From: Ruminococcus sp.
GTDB lineage: Bacteria > Bacillota > Clostridia > Oscillospirales > Ruminococcaceae
Direction of reading: 5' to 3'
NCBI GenBank assembly: GCA_017475555.1
Contig: JAFVFL010000019.1
Location: 1-64,000 of the forward strand
Length of the DNA: 64,000 bases
Position numbers and translations under genes: made by a program
The notes under the pieces: generated by a model
The model's database searches: none
What the model saw: only the letters and a program-made list of their open reading frames with translations
What the model was told of the DNA's origin: nothing
Shown here: positions 33,082 through 43,087 of the stretch, piece after piece
Numbering within the stretch: the stretch's first letter is position 1
Layout: every line of letters starts with the position of its first letter

Positions 33082-33511
33082 GGTAAGAGATAGTGCTTTC
33101 AAGCTGGTGTTTGAAAAGCTGCTGAGAGATGATGATATACAGGAGCTGTACGATATTGCAGAGGATATCGACGAGATAATCGTCAATGACGAGGTAAAGG
33201 AGCTTGTTGACGGAACGCTTGCACACGCTGATGAGATAGATGAGATAATCTCCGGCTACAGCAAAACAAGAAAGCTCTCAAGAATATCCCGGCTCGACCT
33301 TGCGATACTGCGTATAGCAATGTATGAATCGCTCTATGACGACAGAACTCCTATGAACGCTGCGATAAGCGAGGCAGTAGCTCTTGCGGGAGTGTATACA
33401 TACAAGGAGGATATCGCCTTTATCAACGGCGTGCTCGGTGCGTTTTCACGTGACAGGGCGGAGCTTCAGGAAGATAATGCAGAGGCTCCGTCGGAGGACG
33501 GAAATGCCTGA
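33068..33511 (+). CDS. nusB: Transcription antitermination factor NusB
   Basis: A protein of 147 residues, all helical: MTRREVRDSAFKLVFEKLL at the start, then KLSRISRLDLAILRIAMYE near residue 78 and the end KEDIAFINGVLGAFSRD. NusB with NusE binds boxA RNA and supports rRNA transcription. ATG 33068 (AAAGGAG upstream) is used; the longer frame back to 33020 is not supported. Confidence 0.95.
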   Translation: MTRREVRDSAFKLVFEKLLRDDDIQELYDIAEDIDEIIVNDEVKELVDGTLAHADEIDEIISGYSKTRKLSRISRLDLAILRIAMYESLYDDRTPMNAAISEAVALAGVYTYKEDIAFINGVLGAFSRDRAELQEDNAEAPSEDGNA

Positions 33512-34451
33512 ATATCTTGGTATCGACACCAGCAACTATACGACCTCGGCGGCGGTATATGACAGCGTCAGCGGCAGAGTTACCCATGTTAAGAAGCTGC
33601 TGCCGGTGAAGGAGGGCGAGCTTGGTCTGCGGCAGAGCGATGCTGTGTTCCACCATACCCGGCAGCTCCCGGAGCTGGTCGAGTCACTCTTTTCACAGTG
33701 CGGGACAGTCAGCCCATGTGCGGTCACTGCGACCTCACGTCCGAGAAACGCTGAGGGGTCGTATATGCCCTGCTTTGCGTGCGGTGAGGGTGCTGCAAGG
33801 ATAATTGCGGCAGTAAACGGGATACCGCTGTATCTCACCTCCCACCAGACCGGGCATATCCTCGCAGCACTGTACTCGGCGGACAGGCTTGAGCTTGTGA
33901 ATGAGAGCTTTATCGCATTCCATGTAAGCGGCGGAACGACGGACTGTCTGCTGTGTGAGCCTGACGACGGGACGATAATAAGGATAACGGAGCTTGGCAG
34001 GTCGCTTGATCTGAAGGCAGGGCAGGCTGTTGACCGGTGCGGAGTTATGCTGGGGCTGAAATTCCCGTGCGGCAAGGAGCTTGAAAGACTTGCAGCGGAG
34101 GCTGACAGGGAGTATAAGGTGAAGCCGGTGCTGAAGGGCGGCAGCTGCTGCCTTTCCGGTGTTGAGAACAAGTGCAGGGATATGCTTCAAAAAGGCGAAA
34201 AACCGGGAAATATTGCCCGGTACTGCCTTGATCTCATAGGTGAGACTATAGTTCAGATGACGGAGTATGCCGTAAGGGAGCGGGGGAGTCTCCCGCTGCT
34301 GTTTGCAGGGGGAGTGATGTCGGATATGCTTATCCGTGACAGGATCGCTTCACGCTTTCCGGGTGCACAGTTCGCAGAGCCGGAGTTTTCGTGCGACAAT
34401 GCGGCTGGTGCGGCGATATACGGATATCTGAAAAACGAAAAAAAGGGGTGA
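33504..34451 (+). CDS. TsaD/Kae1-like protein (paralogue of the t6A enzyme)
   Basis: A protein of 315 residues of the ASKHA fold. It has the N-terminal LGIDTSNYTTSAAV, the metal-binding HxxxH as HQTGH near residue 113, HVSGGTTD near 137 and GGVMSDMLIR near 280. It is shorter than standard TsaD (about 340) and lies between nusB and xseA, a place where Clostridia often carry a TsaD-like paralogue of unknown job rather than the t6A enzyme. The start ATG 33504 overlaps the nusB end. Whether it makes t6A cannot be told. Confidence 0.8.
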   Translation: MPEYLGIDTSNYTTSAAVYDSVSGRVTHVKKLLPVKEGELGLRQSDAVFHHTRQLPELVESLFSQCGTVSPCAVTATSRPRNAEGSYMPCFACGEGAARIIAAVNGIPLYLTSHQTGHILAALYSADRLELVNESFIAFHVSGGTTDCLLCEPDDGTIIRITELGRSLDLKAGQAVDRCGVMLGLKFPCGKELERLAAEADREYKVKPVLKGGSCCLSGVENKCRDMLQKGEKPGNIARYCLDLIGETIVQMTEYAVRERGSLPLLFAGGVMSDMLIRDRIASRFPGAQFAEPEFSCDNAAGAAIYGYLKNEKKG

Positions 34452-34455
34452 GAAA

Positions 34456-35646
34456 ATGCCGGCAATATCGGTAAAACAACTGAATGAAAGAATTGCACAG
34501 AGAATAAACGGAGACGACGGGCTGAGAGGCGTTCTTGTCCGGGCGGAGATATCGGAGATAAAGCCGTTCCGTATGAGGAACAATCAGACCATGTACTTTG
34601 TCACTCTGAAGGACAGGGAAAGCAGGGTAGGTGCGACTATATATCCGAATATCATCGAAAGGATAGGCTACGTTCCGGAGGCTGGAATGGCGGTCGTTGT
34701 GACGGGCGATGTTGAGGTGTATGCACCGAGAGGCGAGTATAAGCTGATCATAAATGACGTTGCCTTGCAGGGCGAGGGTGCGGCGAGTTTGGCTCTGAAA
34801 CGGCTGCGTGAGAGACTGCAAAGAGCCGGAGTGTTCAATAATCAGCGTCCGGTGCCGCTGCTTCCGAAGAAAATAGGCGTTGTCACGTCAAAGGACGGCA
34901 AGGCTGTGGGCGATATAATCAAGAATATCGGGTATCCGCTTGCTGAGGTGTTCGTGTCACATACAAGAGTGCAGGGCGAGGGTGCGGCTGAATTTATTTG
35001 CAGTGCCATAGAACGGGCTGAAAACGCCGGAAGCGATGTCATTATCGTCAGCAGAGGCGGAGGTGCGACAGACGAGCTTAACGCTTTCAATGATGAACGG
35101 GTGGCACTTGCGATATTCCGCTGCCGTGTGCCGGTAATATCTGCCGTCGGACATGAAATGGACTGGACGCTTGCGGACTATGCCGCTGACCACCGTGAGT
35201 CAACTCCGACAGGTGCGGCGAAAAAGGCTGCGGCGAATATGGATACCATAAATATGTGGATAGATTCAAGCCTGCAAAGAGCTGAGAGTGCTTTGTCAAG
35301 GGCGTTCAGCGTTAAAAGTGACAGGCTCAGCAGACTTGTGACACAGCTTGCGGCACATTCTCCGGAGGAGAGAATGAAACGCAAGGAGCAGCAGCTTGCA
35401 AATCTGAGCAGACAGCTCAGCTCAGCTATGAACCGAAGCCTGGAGCGTGCTGAGAACCGCCTTTCCGGCAGCGTCAGCAAGCTTGATGCACTCAGTCCCC
35501 TCAAGGTAATGACGAGGGGCTACTCCCTTACATACAAGGGCAGCGAGCTTGTCCGAAGCTCGGAGGATATCTCGGAGGGCGATATCGTCCGTCTGAGGTT
35601 CTCAAGCGGACAGGCAGAGGCTGAAATAAAGAATATAATCGGGTGA
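34456..35646 (+). CDS. xseA: Exodeoxyribonuclease VII large subunit
   Basis: A protein of 396 residues with an N-terminal OB fold (VLVRAEISEIKPF..TMYFVTLKD), the catalytic middle (IGVVTSKDGKAVGDII; IIVSRGGGATDELNAFNDE; SAVGHEMDWTLADYAAD) and a C-terminal coiled coil. With XseB it degrades single-stranded DNA. The ATG lies 4 bases after the previous stop. Confidence 0.97.
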   Translation: MPAISVKQLNERIAQRINGDDGLRGVLVRAEISEIKPFRMRNNQTMYFVTLKDRESRVGATIYPNIIERIGYVPEAGMAVVVTGDVEVYAPRGEYKLIINDVALQGEGAASLALKRLRERLQRAGVFNNQRPVPLLPKKIGVVTSKDGKAVGDIIKNIGYPLAEVFVSHTRVQGEGAAEFICSAIERAENAGSDVIIVSRGGGATDELNAFNDERVALAIFRCRVPVISAVGHEMDWTLADYAADHRESTPTGAAKKAAANMDTINMWIDSSLQRAESALSRAFSVKSDRLSRLVTQLAAHSPEERMKRKEQQLANLSRQLSSAMNRSLERAENRLSGSVSKLDALSPLKVMTRGYSLTYKGSELVRSSEDISEGDIVRLRFSSGQAEAEIKNIIG

Positions 35647-35680
35647 TACATACCCATAATAATAAAAAGCAGGTGATAAA

Positions 35681-35914
35681 ATGCAGGAAAATACAGCAGC
35701 AGTAAATGAGGCGGGAAATGCCGGCTTTGAGGAGAATCTCCAGAAGCTCACGAGGATAGTCGCAGAGCTTGAAAAGGGAGAGCTTACACTTGAAAGGTCG
35801 GTGGAGCTTTACGGAAACGGATTAAAGCTCGCAGCAGTATGCAGAAAGCAGCTCGATGAAGCAAAGCTCAGAATTACAGGCGATAAGCCTGAGAATACGG
35901 AGGGACAGTCATGA
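35681..35914 (+). CDS. xseB: Exodeoxyribonuclease VII small subunit
   Basis: A protein of 77 residues with FEENLQKLTRIVAELEKGEL and ERSVELYGNGLKL, the hallmark of XseB. Its stop overlaps the ispA start (ATGA), so the two are coupled in translation. Confidence 0.96.
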   Translation: MQENTAAVNEAGNAGFEENLQKLTRIVAELEKGELTLERSVELYGNGLKLAAVCRKQLDEAKLRITGDKPENTEGQS

Positions 35915-36807
35915 AAACAGAGGAATTCAACGAAAAGCTCAATGAATACATCAGCTTCACTGAGGAGCATATGAAGCTTTACAACAATTATACCTATGAG
36001 AACAGACCGCAGAGGACGCTGCTCGATGCAATGAGCTATTCCATTGATGCCGGCGGCAAGAGGATACGCCCGGTGCTTGTCTGTGCATTTTGTGACGCAC
36101 TCGGCGGAGATTACCACACCACAGCTGCTCCGGCTTGTGCTATCGAGATGATGCACACCTTCTCGCTCATACATGATGACCTCCCGGCAATGGACAACGA
36201 CGACCTCCGCAGGGGAAAGCCCTCATGTCACAAGAAGTTCGGCGAGGCTATGGCTATACTTGCCGGTGATGCACTCGCTGTACTCCCGTTTGAGGTCATT
36301 GCCGATGATGAGGTGCTTACGTCTGAGCAGAAGATACTTATCATCTCTGTACTTGCCAATGCTGCCGGACGTGACGGAATGATAGGCGGTCAGGTCATAG
36401 ATATGGAGAACGAGAGCCGCAGCGATGTTGATGAGGATAATCTGAGAAATATGTATAAGTGCAAGACAGGTCAGCTCATCGCAGTATCATGCGCTATGGG
36501 CGGTATCTGTGCAGACGCAGACAGCGATACTGTTCGTGCTGCGATCGAATACGGCTACAAGCTCGGACTTGCATTCCAGATCGTTGACGATATCCTTGAC
36601 GTTACCGGAAATGCTGAGGAGACTGGCAAGCCGGTCGGAAGTGACGCTGAGGAGAACAAGACGACATTCGTTACGCTTTACGGAGTGGAAAAGGCTCAGG
36701 AAATAGCGGATGATATCACCAGAGAGGCTCTGGAGCTTCTTGACAGGTTTGAAAATAATGAGTTTCTTGTGGAGCTTACAAAGCTTCTGCTGAACAGAAA
36801 AAAATAA
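35911..36807 (+). CDS. ispA: Geranyl/farnesyl diphosphate synthase
   Basis: A protein of 298 residues. The first Asp-rich motif is DDLPAMDNDDLRRGKPSCH near residue 88 and the second is FQIVDDILDVTG near 220; GGKRIRPVL is near 49. It joins isopentenyl and dimethylallyl diphosphate into C10/C15 chains, precursors of undecaprenyl phosphate. It stands directly before dxs, so isoprenoid supply is grouped. Confidence 0.95.
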   Translation: MKTEEFNEKLNEYISFTEEHMKLYNNYTYENRPQRTLLDAMSYSIDAGGKRIRPVLVCAFCDALGGDYHTTAAPACAIEMMHTFSLIHDDLPAMDNDDLRRGKPSCHKKFGEAMAILAGDALAVLPFEVIADDEVLTSEQKILIISVLANAAGRDGMIGGQVIDMENESRSDVDEDNLRNMYKCKTGQLIAVSCAMGGICADADSDTVRAAIEYGYKLGLAFQIVDDILDVTGNAEETGKPVGSDAEENKTTFVTLYGVEKAQEIADDITREALELLDRFENNEFLVELTKLLLNRKK

Positions 36808-36844
36808 CAAGGAGCTGCGGAGAGTTCTCTCTGCCTTTTGAAAA

Positions 36845-38737
36845 ATGAAGGATAATTTAAAAGAAGACGAAAAGCTGCTCGGTCAGCTCAGGCTCCCGGA
36901 GGATCTGAAGGAGCTTGACCCGGAGCAGTGTAAGATCCTGTGTGCTGAGATAAGATCAATACTTATCAGGACAGTCTCGCTGAACGGCGGTCACCTCTCC
37001 TCAAATCTCGGCGTGGTAGAGCTGACGCTTGCGATACACAGGAATTTCAATTCGCCGGAGGATAAGATAATCTGGGACGTGGGTCATCAGGCGTATGTCC
37101 ATAAGATCCTCACCGGCAGAGGCGACAGGATATCTACTATCCGGCAGAAGGGCGGACTTGCGGGATTTACAAGACCAGATGAATCAGTGCATGACAGCTT
37201 TATTTCCGGGCACAGCTCCACATCAGTTTCTGTGGCGTGCGGTATAGCTGAGGCTATGAAGCTTCAGGGCAGGGACAATTATACCGTGGCAGTCATCGGC
37301 GACGGAGCTATGACCGGCGGAATGGCATATGAGGCGATGAACAATGCCGGAAAGGATTCGCTGAAAAATCTCATAGTCATCCTCAACGATAATGGTATGT
37401 CTATTTCCCGGAATGTCGGCTCAGTCTCGAAGTATCTGACAAATCTGCGGAATACTGAGAAATATCTCAATACCAAGCGGAATGTTGAGAAAACGCTGAC
37501 AAAGCTGCCGACACTCGGTACGAAAATGGCAAGGGGCATAAAGAGCGTGAAGGATACTGTGAAGTATGCAGTCCTTGAGAATACCATTTTTGAGGATATG
37601 GGATTCGTATATCTCGGCCCTGTGAACGGACACAAGATACAGGAGCTTGACGAGATAATGAGAATGGCTAAGACATTCGGAAAGCCTGTATTCATTCACG
37701 TAAAGACAAAAAAAGGTATCGGATTCAGACCGGCAGAGCTGAAGCCGGACGAATACCACGGAATATCACGCTTTGACATAAACACAGGCGACCCGGAGAT
37801 ATCGGCTGAGGACAGCTATTCCACCATATTCGGCAGGGAGCTTGCCCAGCTTGCGGAGCGTGATGACAGGATATGCGCCATAACTGCGGCAATGAAGCTC
37901 GGTACGGGCTTGCAGCATTTTGCGGATAAGTTCCCGGAGAGATTTTTCGATGTGGGTATCGCAGAGCAGCACGCTGTAACGTTTGCCGGAGGACTTGCCT
38001 CTATGGGGCTGATACCGGTATTTGCGGTGTATTCTACGTTCCTGCAAAGGGCTTATGACCAGCTGCTGCACGATGTTGCGATAGGTCATCTGCACGTTGT
38101 GCTCGGTATCGACAGGGCAGGTGTTGTAGGTGAGGACGGAGAGACACACCAGGGTCTTTTTGACGTCGCTCTGCTCAATACGATACCGGGTGCGGTGGTG
38201 TATTCGCCGTCCTGCTACGAGGAGCTGAGAATGTGCATGAACAAGGCTATTTTCGCACATAAATGCCTCGTTGCGGTAAGATATCCGAAGGGCTCGGAGG
38301 AGGTGTGCTACAACTCCGCATATCTCAGTACAGACCATGTTTTCATGAAGATAGGCGGCAGCGGCATACTCATTATTTCCTACGGCAAATGCTTTAACGA
38401 GGCGTACAAGGCACAGATGATACTCAAGGACAAGGGCATACGCTGCGACCTGCTCAAGCTCACGAGGATAATCCCGGTAGACCCGGAGATAACTGAGGAG
38501 ATGAACAGCTACAGGCATATAGTGTTCTTCGAGGAAGCGATGAAGGCGGGCGGTGTTTCCGGGCGTATAGGCGATATGCTGTCTGAGTCCGGATATACCG
38601 GGAGCTACAGCAGGATAGCCGTTGAGGGCTTTGTGAAGCAGGCGTCTGTCACTCAGTCGCTTGACGAGCTCGGACTGACGGCTGAAAAAATGGCTGAGTA
38701 CATCACAGACAGGTACGGCTCAGATGGCAAGGCTTGA
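36845..38737 (+). CDS. dxs: 1-deoxy-D-xylulose-5-phosphate synthase
   Basis: A transketolase-like enzyme of 630 residues. Thiamine-binding GDGAMTGGMAYEAMNNAG is near residue 158, HVKTKKGIGF near 286, and the pyrimidine domain has DVGIAEQHAVTFAGGLA and DRAGVVGEDGETHQG. It makes DXP from pyruvate and glyceraldehyde 3-phosphate, the first step of the MEP pathway. Its end overlaps tlyA by 14 bases. Confidence 0.97.
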   Translation: MKDNLKEDEKLLGQLRLPEDLKELDPEQCKILCAEIRSILIRTVSLNGGHLSSNLGVVELTLAIHRNFNSPEDKIIWDVGHQAYVHKILTGRGDRISTIRQKGGLAGFTRPDESVHDSFISGHSSTSVSVACGIAEAMKLQGRDNYTVAVIGDGAMTGGMAYEAMNNAGKDSLKNLIVILNDNGMSISRNVGSVSKYLTNLRNTEKYLNTKRNVEKTLTKLPTLGTKMARGIKSVKDTVKYAVLENTIFEDMGFVYLGPVNGHKIQELDEIMRMAKTFGKPVFIHVKTKKGIGFRPAELKPDEYHGISRFDINTGDPEISAEDSYSTIFGRELAQLAERDDRICAITAAMKLGTGLQHFADKFPERFFDVGIAEQHAVTFAGGLASMGLIPVFAVYSTFLQRAYDQLLHDVAIGHLHVVLGIDRAGVVGEDGETHQGLFDVALLNTIPGAVVYSPSCYEELRMCMNKAIFAHKCLVAVRYPKGSEEVCYNSAYLSTDHVFMKIGGSGILIISYGKCFNEAYKAQMILKDKGIRCDLLKLTRIIPVDPEITEEMNSYRHIVFFEEAMKAGGVSGRIGDMLSESGYTGSYSRIAVEGFVKQASVTQSLDELGLTAEKMAEYITDRYGSDGKA

Positions 38738-39512
38738 CTTTGAGCTTGTGACAAGGGGGCTTGCACGGAGCAGACAGACTGCAAAGGAAATGGTAAGCTC
38801 CGGGGCTGTGACCGTGAACGGCAGGACAGTGACCAAGCCCTCTGCTGAGGTATCGGCAGATGATGAGATAGGATCCGCTGCACAGGAAAAATATGTGGGC
38901 AGAGGTGCTCTGAAGCTTGAAAGGGCTGTGGAGGTGTTCGGTCTGGAGCTTGGCGGAAAGATCTGCGTGGACGTTGGTGCATCGACCGGAGGATTTACCG
39001 ATCTTATGCTGCAAAACGGAGCTGAAAGGGTCTTTGCGGTCGATGTGGGACATGGACAGCTTGCACAGAGCCTGAGAAATGATGAGCGTGTGATCTGCAT
39101 GGAGGGCACGGATATCCGTACCCTTACGGCTGAGGATATCGGCGGTGAGGCGGACTTTGTATGTGCGGATGTGTCGTTTGTCTCGCTTACACATATACTG
39201 CCGTCAGTCAGGGGACTGATGAAGGACGGAGCGTCTGCCGCTGTGCTGATAAAGCCGCAGTTTGAAGCCGGGAGAAGCAGTATCGGCAAGCACGGGATAG
39301 TCAGGGACATAAAGGTGCATATACGTGTGCTGACGGAGCTGGACAGCTTTTTCCGGAGTATCGGTCTTATGCCGGTCGGGTATACCTATTCGCCGGTAAA
39401 GGGCGGCAGCGGAAATACTGAGTATCTTGTGCATCTTAAAAAGACTGATGAGGCTGCACCGGAGCATGATTTTAAAAAGCTCGCTGAGTCGGCGTTTTCT
39501 GCACTCAGCTGA
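38724..39512 (+). CDS. tlyA: TlyA-family rRNA methyltransferase
   Basis: A protein of 262 residues: an N-terminal S4 RNA-binding domain (LVTRGLARSRQTAKEMVSSG) and an FtsJ-like methyltransferase with VDVGASTGGFTDLMLQNGA near residue 80. TlyA members 2'-O-methylate 16S and/or 23S rRNA; some are called hemolysins. It overlaps dxs in the classic clostridial dxs-tlyA-nadK-argR-recN order. Confidence 0.93.
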   Translation: MARLDFELVTRGLARSRQTAKEMVSSGAVTVNGRTVTKPSAEVSADDEIGSAAQEKYVGRGALKLERAVEVFGLELGGKICVDVGASTGGFTDLMLQNGAERVFAVDVGHGQLAQSLRNDERVICMEGTDIRTLTAEDIGGEADFVCADVSFVSLTHILPSVRGLMKDGASAAVLIKPQFEAGRSSIGKHGIVRDIKVHIRVLTELDSFFRSIGLMPVGYTYSPVKGGSGNTEYLVHLKKTDEAAPEHDFKKLAESAFSALS

Positions 39513-39533
39513 GGATATACCAAGGAGAGATAT

Positions 39534-40385
39534 ATGAAAGCAGCACTGTTTCCGAATTTTCAGAAGATAAATGCACTCACCTGTGCAAGAGAGGTCTGCT
39601 CAGTGCTTGATTCAGCAGGGATAGAGGTATCTGTGAGCGGTGATTTCAGAAATGATTTTTCGGATATGCCGTTCGTGAGGTTCGAGGATATAAGCGATTG
39701 TGCAAAAACGGCAGACCTTGTTATCGCTATCGGCGGTGACGGAACTATACTTCGCTGTGCAAAGCACCTCATTGGGACAGATACCAAGCTTTTAGGGATA
39801 AATACCGGAACGCTCGGATTTCTTGCCGGGCTTGAAGCTGACCAGCTCGATAAGCTGCGGCTGCTCGTTACGGGAGAGTACGGGGTCACGGAGAGAATGA
39901 CGCTCGATGTATCGTTTGCTACTGACGAGGGGACGCTCAGCTTTACTGCCCTCAACGAGATCGCTGTCCGCTCCGGCAGCTTCAGGATATGCGATTTTGA
40001 GGTGTATTCCGACAGCTACCTTGTCGGACGGCACAGGGCTGACGGAGTCCTTTTCAGCACTCCCTCAGGCTCGACAGCGTATGCTCTCTCGGCTGGAGGG
40101 CCAGTGATAGAGCCTGACCTTGAATGTATCGAGATGACACTTATCTGCCCGCATTCGCTGTTTTCAAGGGCTACTCTTTTCTCGCCGGGCAGGACGCTCA
40201 GGATAACGGACAGGACTGCCGGTGAGCCTATGGTCGTCACAGTTGACGGCGATATTGAGCGGCGGCTGAATGAGGGAGATTCGATAGAGATATGCAGGGG
40301 GCGGCACAACGTAAGGTTTATTGACCTTATCGGCAACTCCTTCCACGACTCGCTCGGAAGAAAGCTGTGCAGACCGATAAAGTGA
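39534..40385 (+). CDS. nadK: NAD kinase
   Basis: A protein of 283 residues with IGGDGTILRCAKHL near residue 64, NTGTLGFLAG and the substrate loop SGSTAYALSAGGPV near 170. It phosphorylates NAD to NADP. AAGGAGAG precedes the start. Confidence 0.96.
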   Translation: MKAALFPNFQKINALTCAREVCSVLDSAGIEVSVSGDFRNDFSDMPFVRFEDISDCAKTADLVIAIGGDGTILRCAKHLIGTDTKLLGINTGTLGFLAGLEADQLDKLRLLVTGEYGVTERMTLDVSFATDEGTLSFTALNEIAVRSGSFRICDFEVYSDSYLVGRHRADGVLFSTPSGSTAYALSAGGPVIEPDLECIEMTLICPHSLFSRATLFSPGRTLRITDRTAGEPMVVTVDGDIERRLNEGDSIEICRGRHNVRFIDLIGNSFHDSLGRKLCRPIK

Positions 40386-40394
40386 GGGTGAGGT

Positions 40395-40829
40395 ATGAAA
40401 AACCAGAGACACGAAATAATACTTGAGCTTATCTCGGTGTATCCGGTAACGACGCAGGAAATGCTGATAAAGCTGCTCGAACAGAGGGGGATATCAGTTG
40501 CACAGTCCACCCTCTCACGTGATATACAGCAGCTGTCACTGGTCAAGCAGAGAGATGCAGACGGAGTTTACCGCTATGCACTCCCGGTAACGGCAGCTGT
40601 GGAAAAGAGCATATTCGCAGAGACTGTGCTCTCGGTGGATTACGCCATGAATACTATCGTCCTCAAGTGCAGGGCTGGCATGGCTCCAGGTACCTGTGCG
40701 GCGATAGATGCGGTCAGCCACGAGGAGGTCGTCGGGACTATAGCCGGCGACGATACGATATTTATACTTGTCCGCAGTGAGGCGGATGCAAAGAAGCTGT
40801 CGAAGAAATTCCGGAGCGAGCTTCTGTGA
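40395..40829 (+). CDS. argR: Arginine repressor ArgR
   Basis: A protein of 144 residues: a winged helix (QEMLIKLLEQRGISVAQSTLSRDIQQLSL, in outline) and a C-terminal oligomerisation/arginine-binding domain (VLKCRAGMAPGTCAAIDAV; GTIAGDDTIFILVRS). It controls arginine metabolism genes; in this genome a polyamine operon starting from arginine lies about 9 kb away. Confidence 0.95.
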   Translation: MKNQRHEIILELISVYPVTTQEMLIKLLEQRGISVAQSTLSRDIQQLSLVKQRDADGVYRYALPVTAAVEKSIFAETVLSVDYAMNTIVLKCRAGMAPGTCAAIDAVSHEEVVGTIAGDDTIFILVRSEADAKKLSKKFRSELL

Positions 40830-40853
40830 CAGCAGGCAGAAAAGGGATACCAT

Positions 40854-42515
40854 ATGCTAAAGGAACTATATATCAGGAATCTGGCGGTTATAAAGGAAGC
40901 GGTGATACCGCTTGAAAAAAAGCTGAATGTCTTCACCGGCGAGACAGGTGCGGGAAAATCAATACTCATCAATGGCATAAACGCCGTCCTCGGTCAGAGG
41001 AGCAATAAGGACATAGTCCGTACAGGCTGCGACAAGGCAATGATAACGGCACTCTTCACGGAGCTTTCGGAGGACGTTGAGAAGCGGCTCGATGAGCTGG
41101 GCTTTGCACATGACGGCGGTGAGATAACGATAACCCGTGAGATAAGTGCGGACGGCGGCAGCGTTTCGAGGATAAACGGGCGGACTGCTCCGGCGTCGCT
41201 GCTCAAGGAGCTTGGTGCGATGCTGATAAATATTCACGGACAGCATGACAATCAGGTGCTGCTCGACAGTGAAAAGCACCTGCATATCCTTGACAGCTTC
41301 GGGGGAGATGATACCCTTCTCGAAAGATATCGTGCTACGTTCCGGGAGCTTCAGCAGACTGCCCGGCGGCTCGGTGAGCTGAAAAAGCAGGAGGCTTCAA
41401 GGGTCGAGAGGACAAGGTATCTCAATGAGGTGATAGACGATATAGGTGAGCTTGAGCTTGAAGCGGGTGAGGACGACGAGCTTGAAAGGGAATACAATAC
41501 CGCTAAGAACTCGGAGCGGATAATGCTGGCTCTCAAAGCCGCTGTACAGGCACTTTCCGGTGAGGAGGCTGCCGGTGAGATGATAGTTTCGGCGGAGAAT
41601 GAGCTTTCGCCGTTCACCGATGACAGCAGCGAGCTTTCAGAGCTTTACGACAGGCTGAGTACCGCTGAGATAGAGCTTGCGGATATCGCTTCGGAGCTTG
41701 AAAGGCTCGCCGGACAGACTGAGCTTGACGGGCAGCGGCTTGAATACCTGAGCGAGCGGCTCGGAACGATAAACAGGCTGAAAAGGAAGTATCTTACGGA
41801 CTGCGAGGGACTTGTGAAGCTGTATGAGGACTCGTGCAGGGAGCTTTCACAGCTTGACAGCTCAGCCGGTGAGATACGTGAGCTGAGCGAAAAAAGAGAG
41901 CAGCTTCTTCATAAGGTCACCGGTGAGGCAAAGGAGCTTTTTGAATACCGGGAGCAGGTCGCTGGGAAATTCTGCAAAAAGGTAACTGAGGAGCTTGAAT
42001 TTTTGAATATGTCCGGCGTTGTGATCGCAGTAAGGCACGAAAAGGGCAAGCTCACTGTCAATGGCATGGACACGCTGGAATTTCTTATATCTGCAAACAA
42101 GGGCGAGGAGCCTAAGCCGATATCACGCATTGCGTCGGGCGGTGAGCTTTCACGTATAATGCTTGCTCTGAAAAGCGTCATCGCTGACAGGGACAGCATA
42201 CCGACGATGATATTCGACGAGATAGATACCGGAGTGAGCGGAAAGGCTGCTCAGAAGATAGGCATAAAGCTCAGGGAGCTCGGCAAGGTGCGGCAGGTCA
42301 TATGCGTCACGCACCTTTCGCAGATAGCTGTAATGGCTGACCACCATCTGCTGATAGAAAAGACCGTAGCTGATGACAGGACGGAGACCCATGTGACACC
42401 TCTTGATTTTGACGGACGAGTGGCGGAGATAGCACGTATTATGGGCGGTGAGGATCCGAGTGAGCTTATGCTGGAGACAGCTGAGGCGGAGCTGAGGAAG
42501 GCGGCTGAGATATGA
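40854..42515 (+). CDS. recN: DNA repair protein RecN
   Basis: An SMC-like ATPase of 553 residues: MLKELYIRNLAVIKEA, Walker A GETGAGKSILI near residue 28, a central coiled coil, the signature SGGELSRIMLALK near 425 and Walker B MIFDEIDTGVSG. It acts at DNA double-strand breaks. The end overlaps the next gene by 4 bases (ATGA). Confidence 0.97.
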   Translation: MLKELYIRNLAVIKEAVIPLEKKLNVFTGETGAGKSILINGINAVLGQRSNKDIVRTGCDKAMITALFTELSEDVEKRLDELGFAHDGGEITITREISADGGSVSRINGRTAPASLLKELGAMLINIHGQHDNQVLLDSEKHLHILDSFGGDDTLLERYRATFRELQQTARRLGELKKQEASRVERTRYLNEVIDDIGELELEAGEDDELEREYNTAKNSERIMLALKAAVQALSGEEAAGEMIVSAENELSPFTDDSSELSELYDRLSTAEIELADIASELERLAGQTELDGQRLEYLSERLGTINRLKRKYLTDCEGLVKLYEDSCRELSQLDSSAGEIRELSEKREQLLHKVTGEAKELFEYREQVAGKFCKKVTEELEFLNMSGVVIAVRHEKGKLTVNGMDTLEFLISANKGEEPKPISRIASGGELSRIMLALKSVIADRDSIPTMIFDEIDTGVSGKAAQKIGIKLRELGKVRQVICVTHLSQIAVMADHHLLIEKTVADDRTETHVTPLDFDGRVAEIARIMGGEDPSELMLETAEAELRKAAEI

Positions 42516-43087
42516 GATTATTTGTGACAAGACACGGCGAAACTGAGTTCAACAGGCAGGAGCGGATACTCGGAGTTACGGATATCCCGCTGAATGATAC
42601 AGGTATCCGGCAGGCGAGGGAGCTTGCGGAGAGGATAAGGTCGCTGGGCGGAGCGGATATTATCATCAGCTCCCCGTATCTGAGGACAAAAATGACATCT
42701 GAGCCGGTGGCAGAGCTGTGCGGTGCGGTAACTGAGACTGAGTACAGGCTGCGTGAGTGGGACTGCGGCAGCTATGAGGGAAAGGACCGCTTTACCGGGG
42801 GATATCAGGAGGGCAAGAGGATATTTGCGAAGCGTCTCGGCGGTGGTGAATCCCTTTTGCAGCTCGCACACAGAGTATACTCCGCTCTTGATGATATCAT
42901 AGACAGGTACAAGGGTACAGATAAAACCGTGCTTCTGGTGACTCACGGCGGAGTTTGCAGAGTTATAGAGACATATTTCAATGATATGACCAACGAGGAA
43001 TATGCGGGCTGGTTCATGGGAAACTGTGAGCTGAGAGAGTATTTTCCGGGGTCTGACGGAGGTGGACTGTATGATAATCGGAGTTGA
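42512..43087 (+). CDS. Histidine phosphatase family protein
   Basis: A protein of 191 residues with the RHGETEFN motif at residue 6, ISSPYLRTKMT near 52 and VTHGGVCRVIE near 146, so all catalytic residues of the phosphoglycerate-mutase-like superfamily are present. The substrate is not clear. It is coupled to recN and overlaps the GH42 start by 17 bases. Confidence 0.85.
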   Translation: MRLFVTRHGETEFNRQERILGVTDIPLNDTGIRQARELAERIRSLGGADIIISSPYLRTKMTSEPVAELCGAVTETEYRLREWDCGSYEGKDRFTGGYQEGKRIFAKRLGGGESLLQLAHRVYSALDDIIDRYKGTDKTVLLVTHGGVCRVIETYFNDMTNEEYAGWFMGNCELREYFPGSDGGGLYDNRS

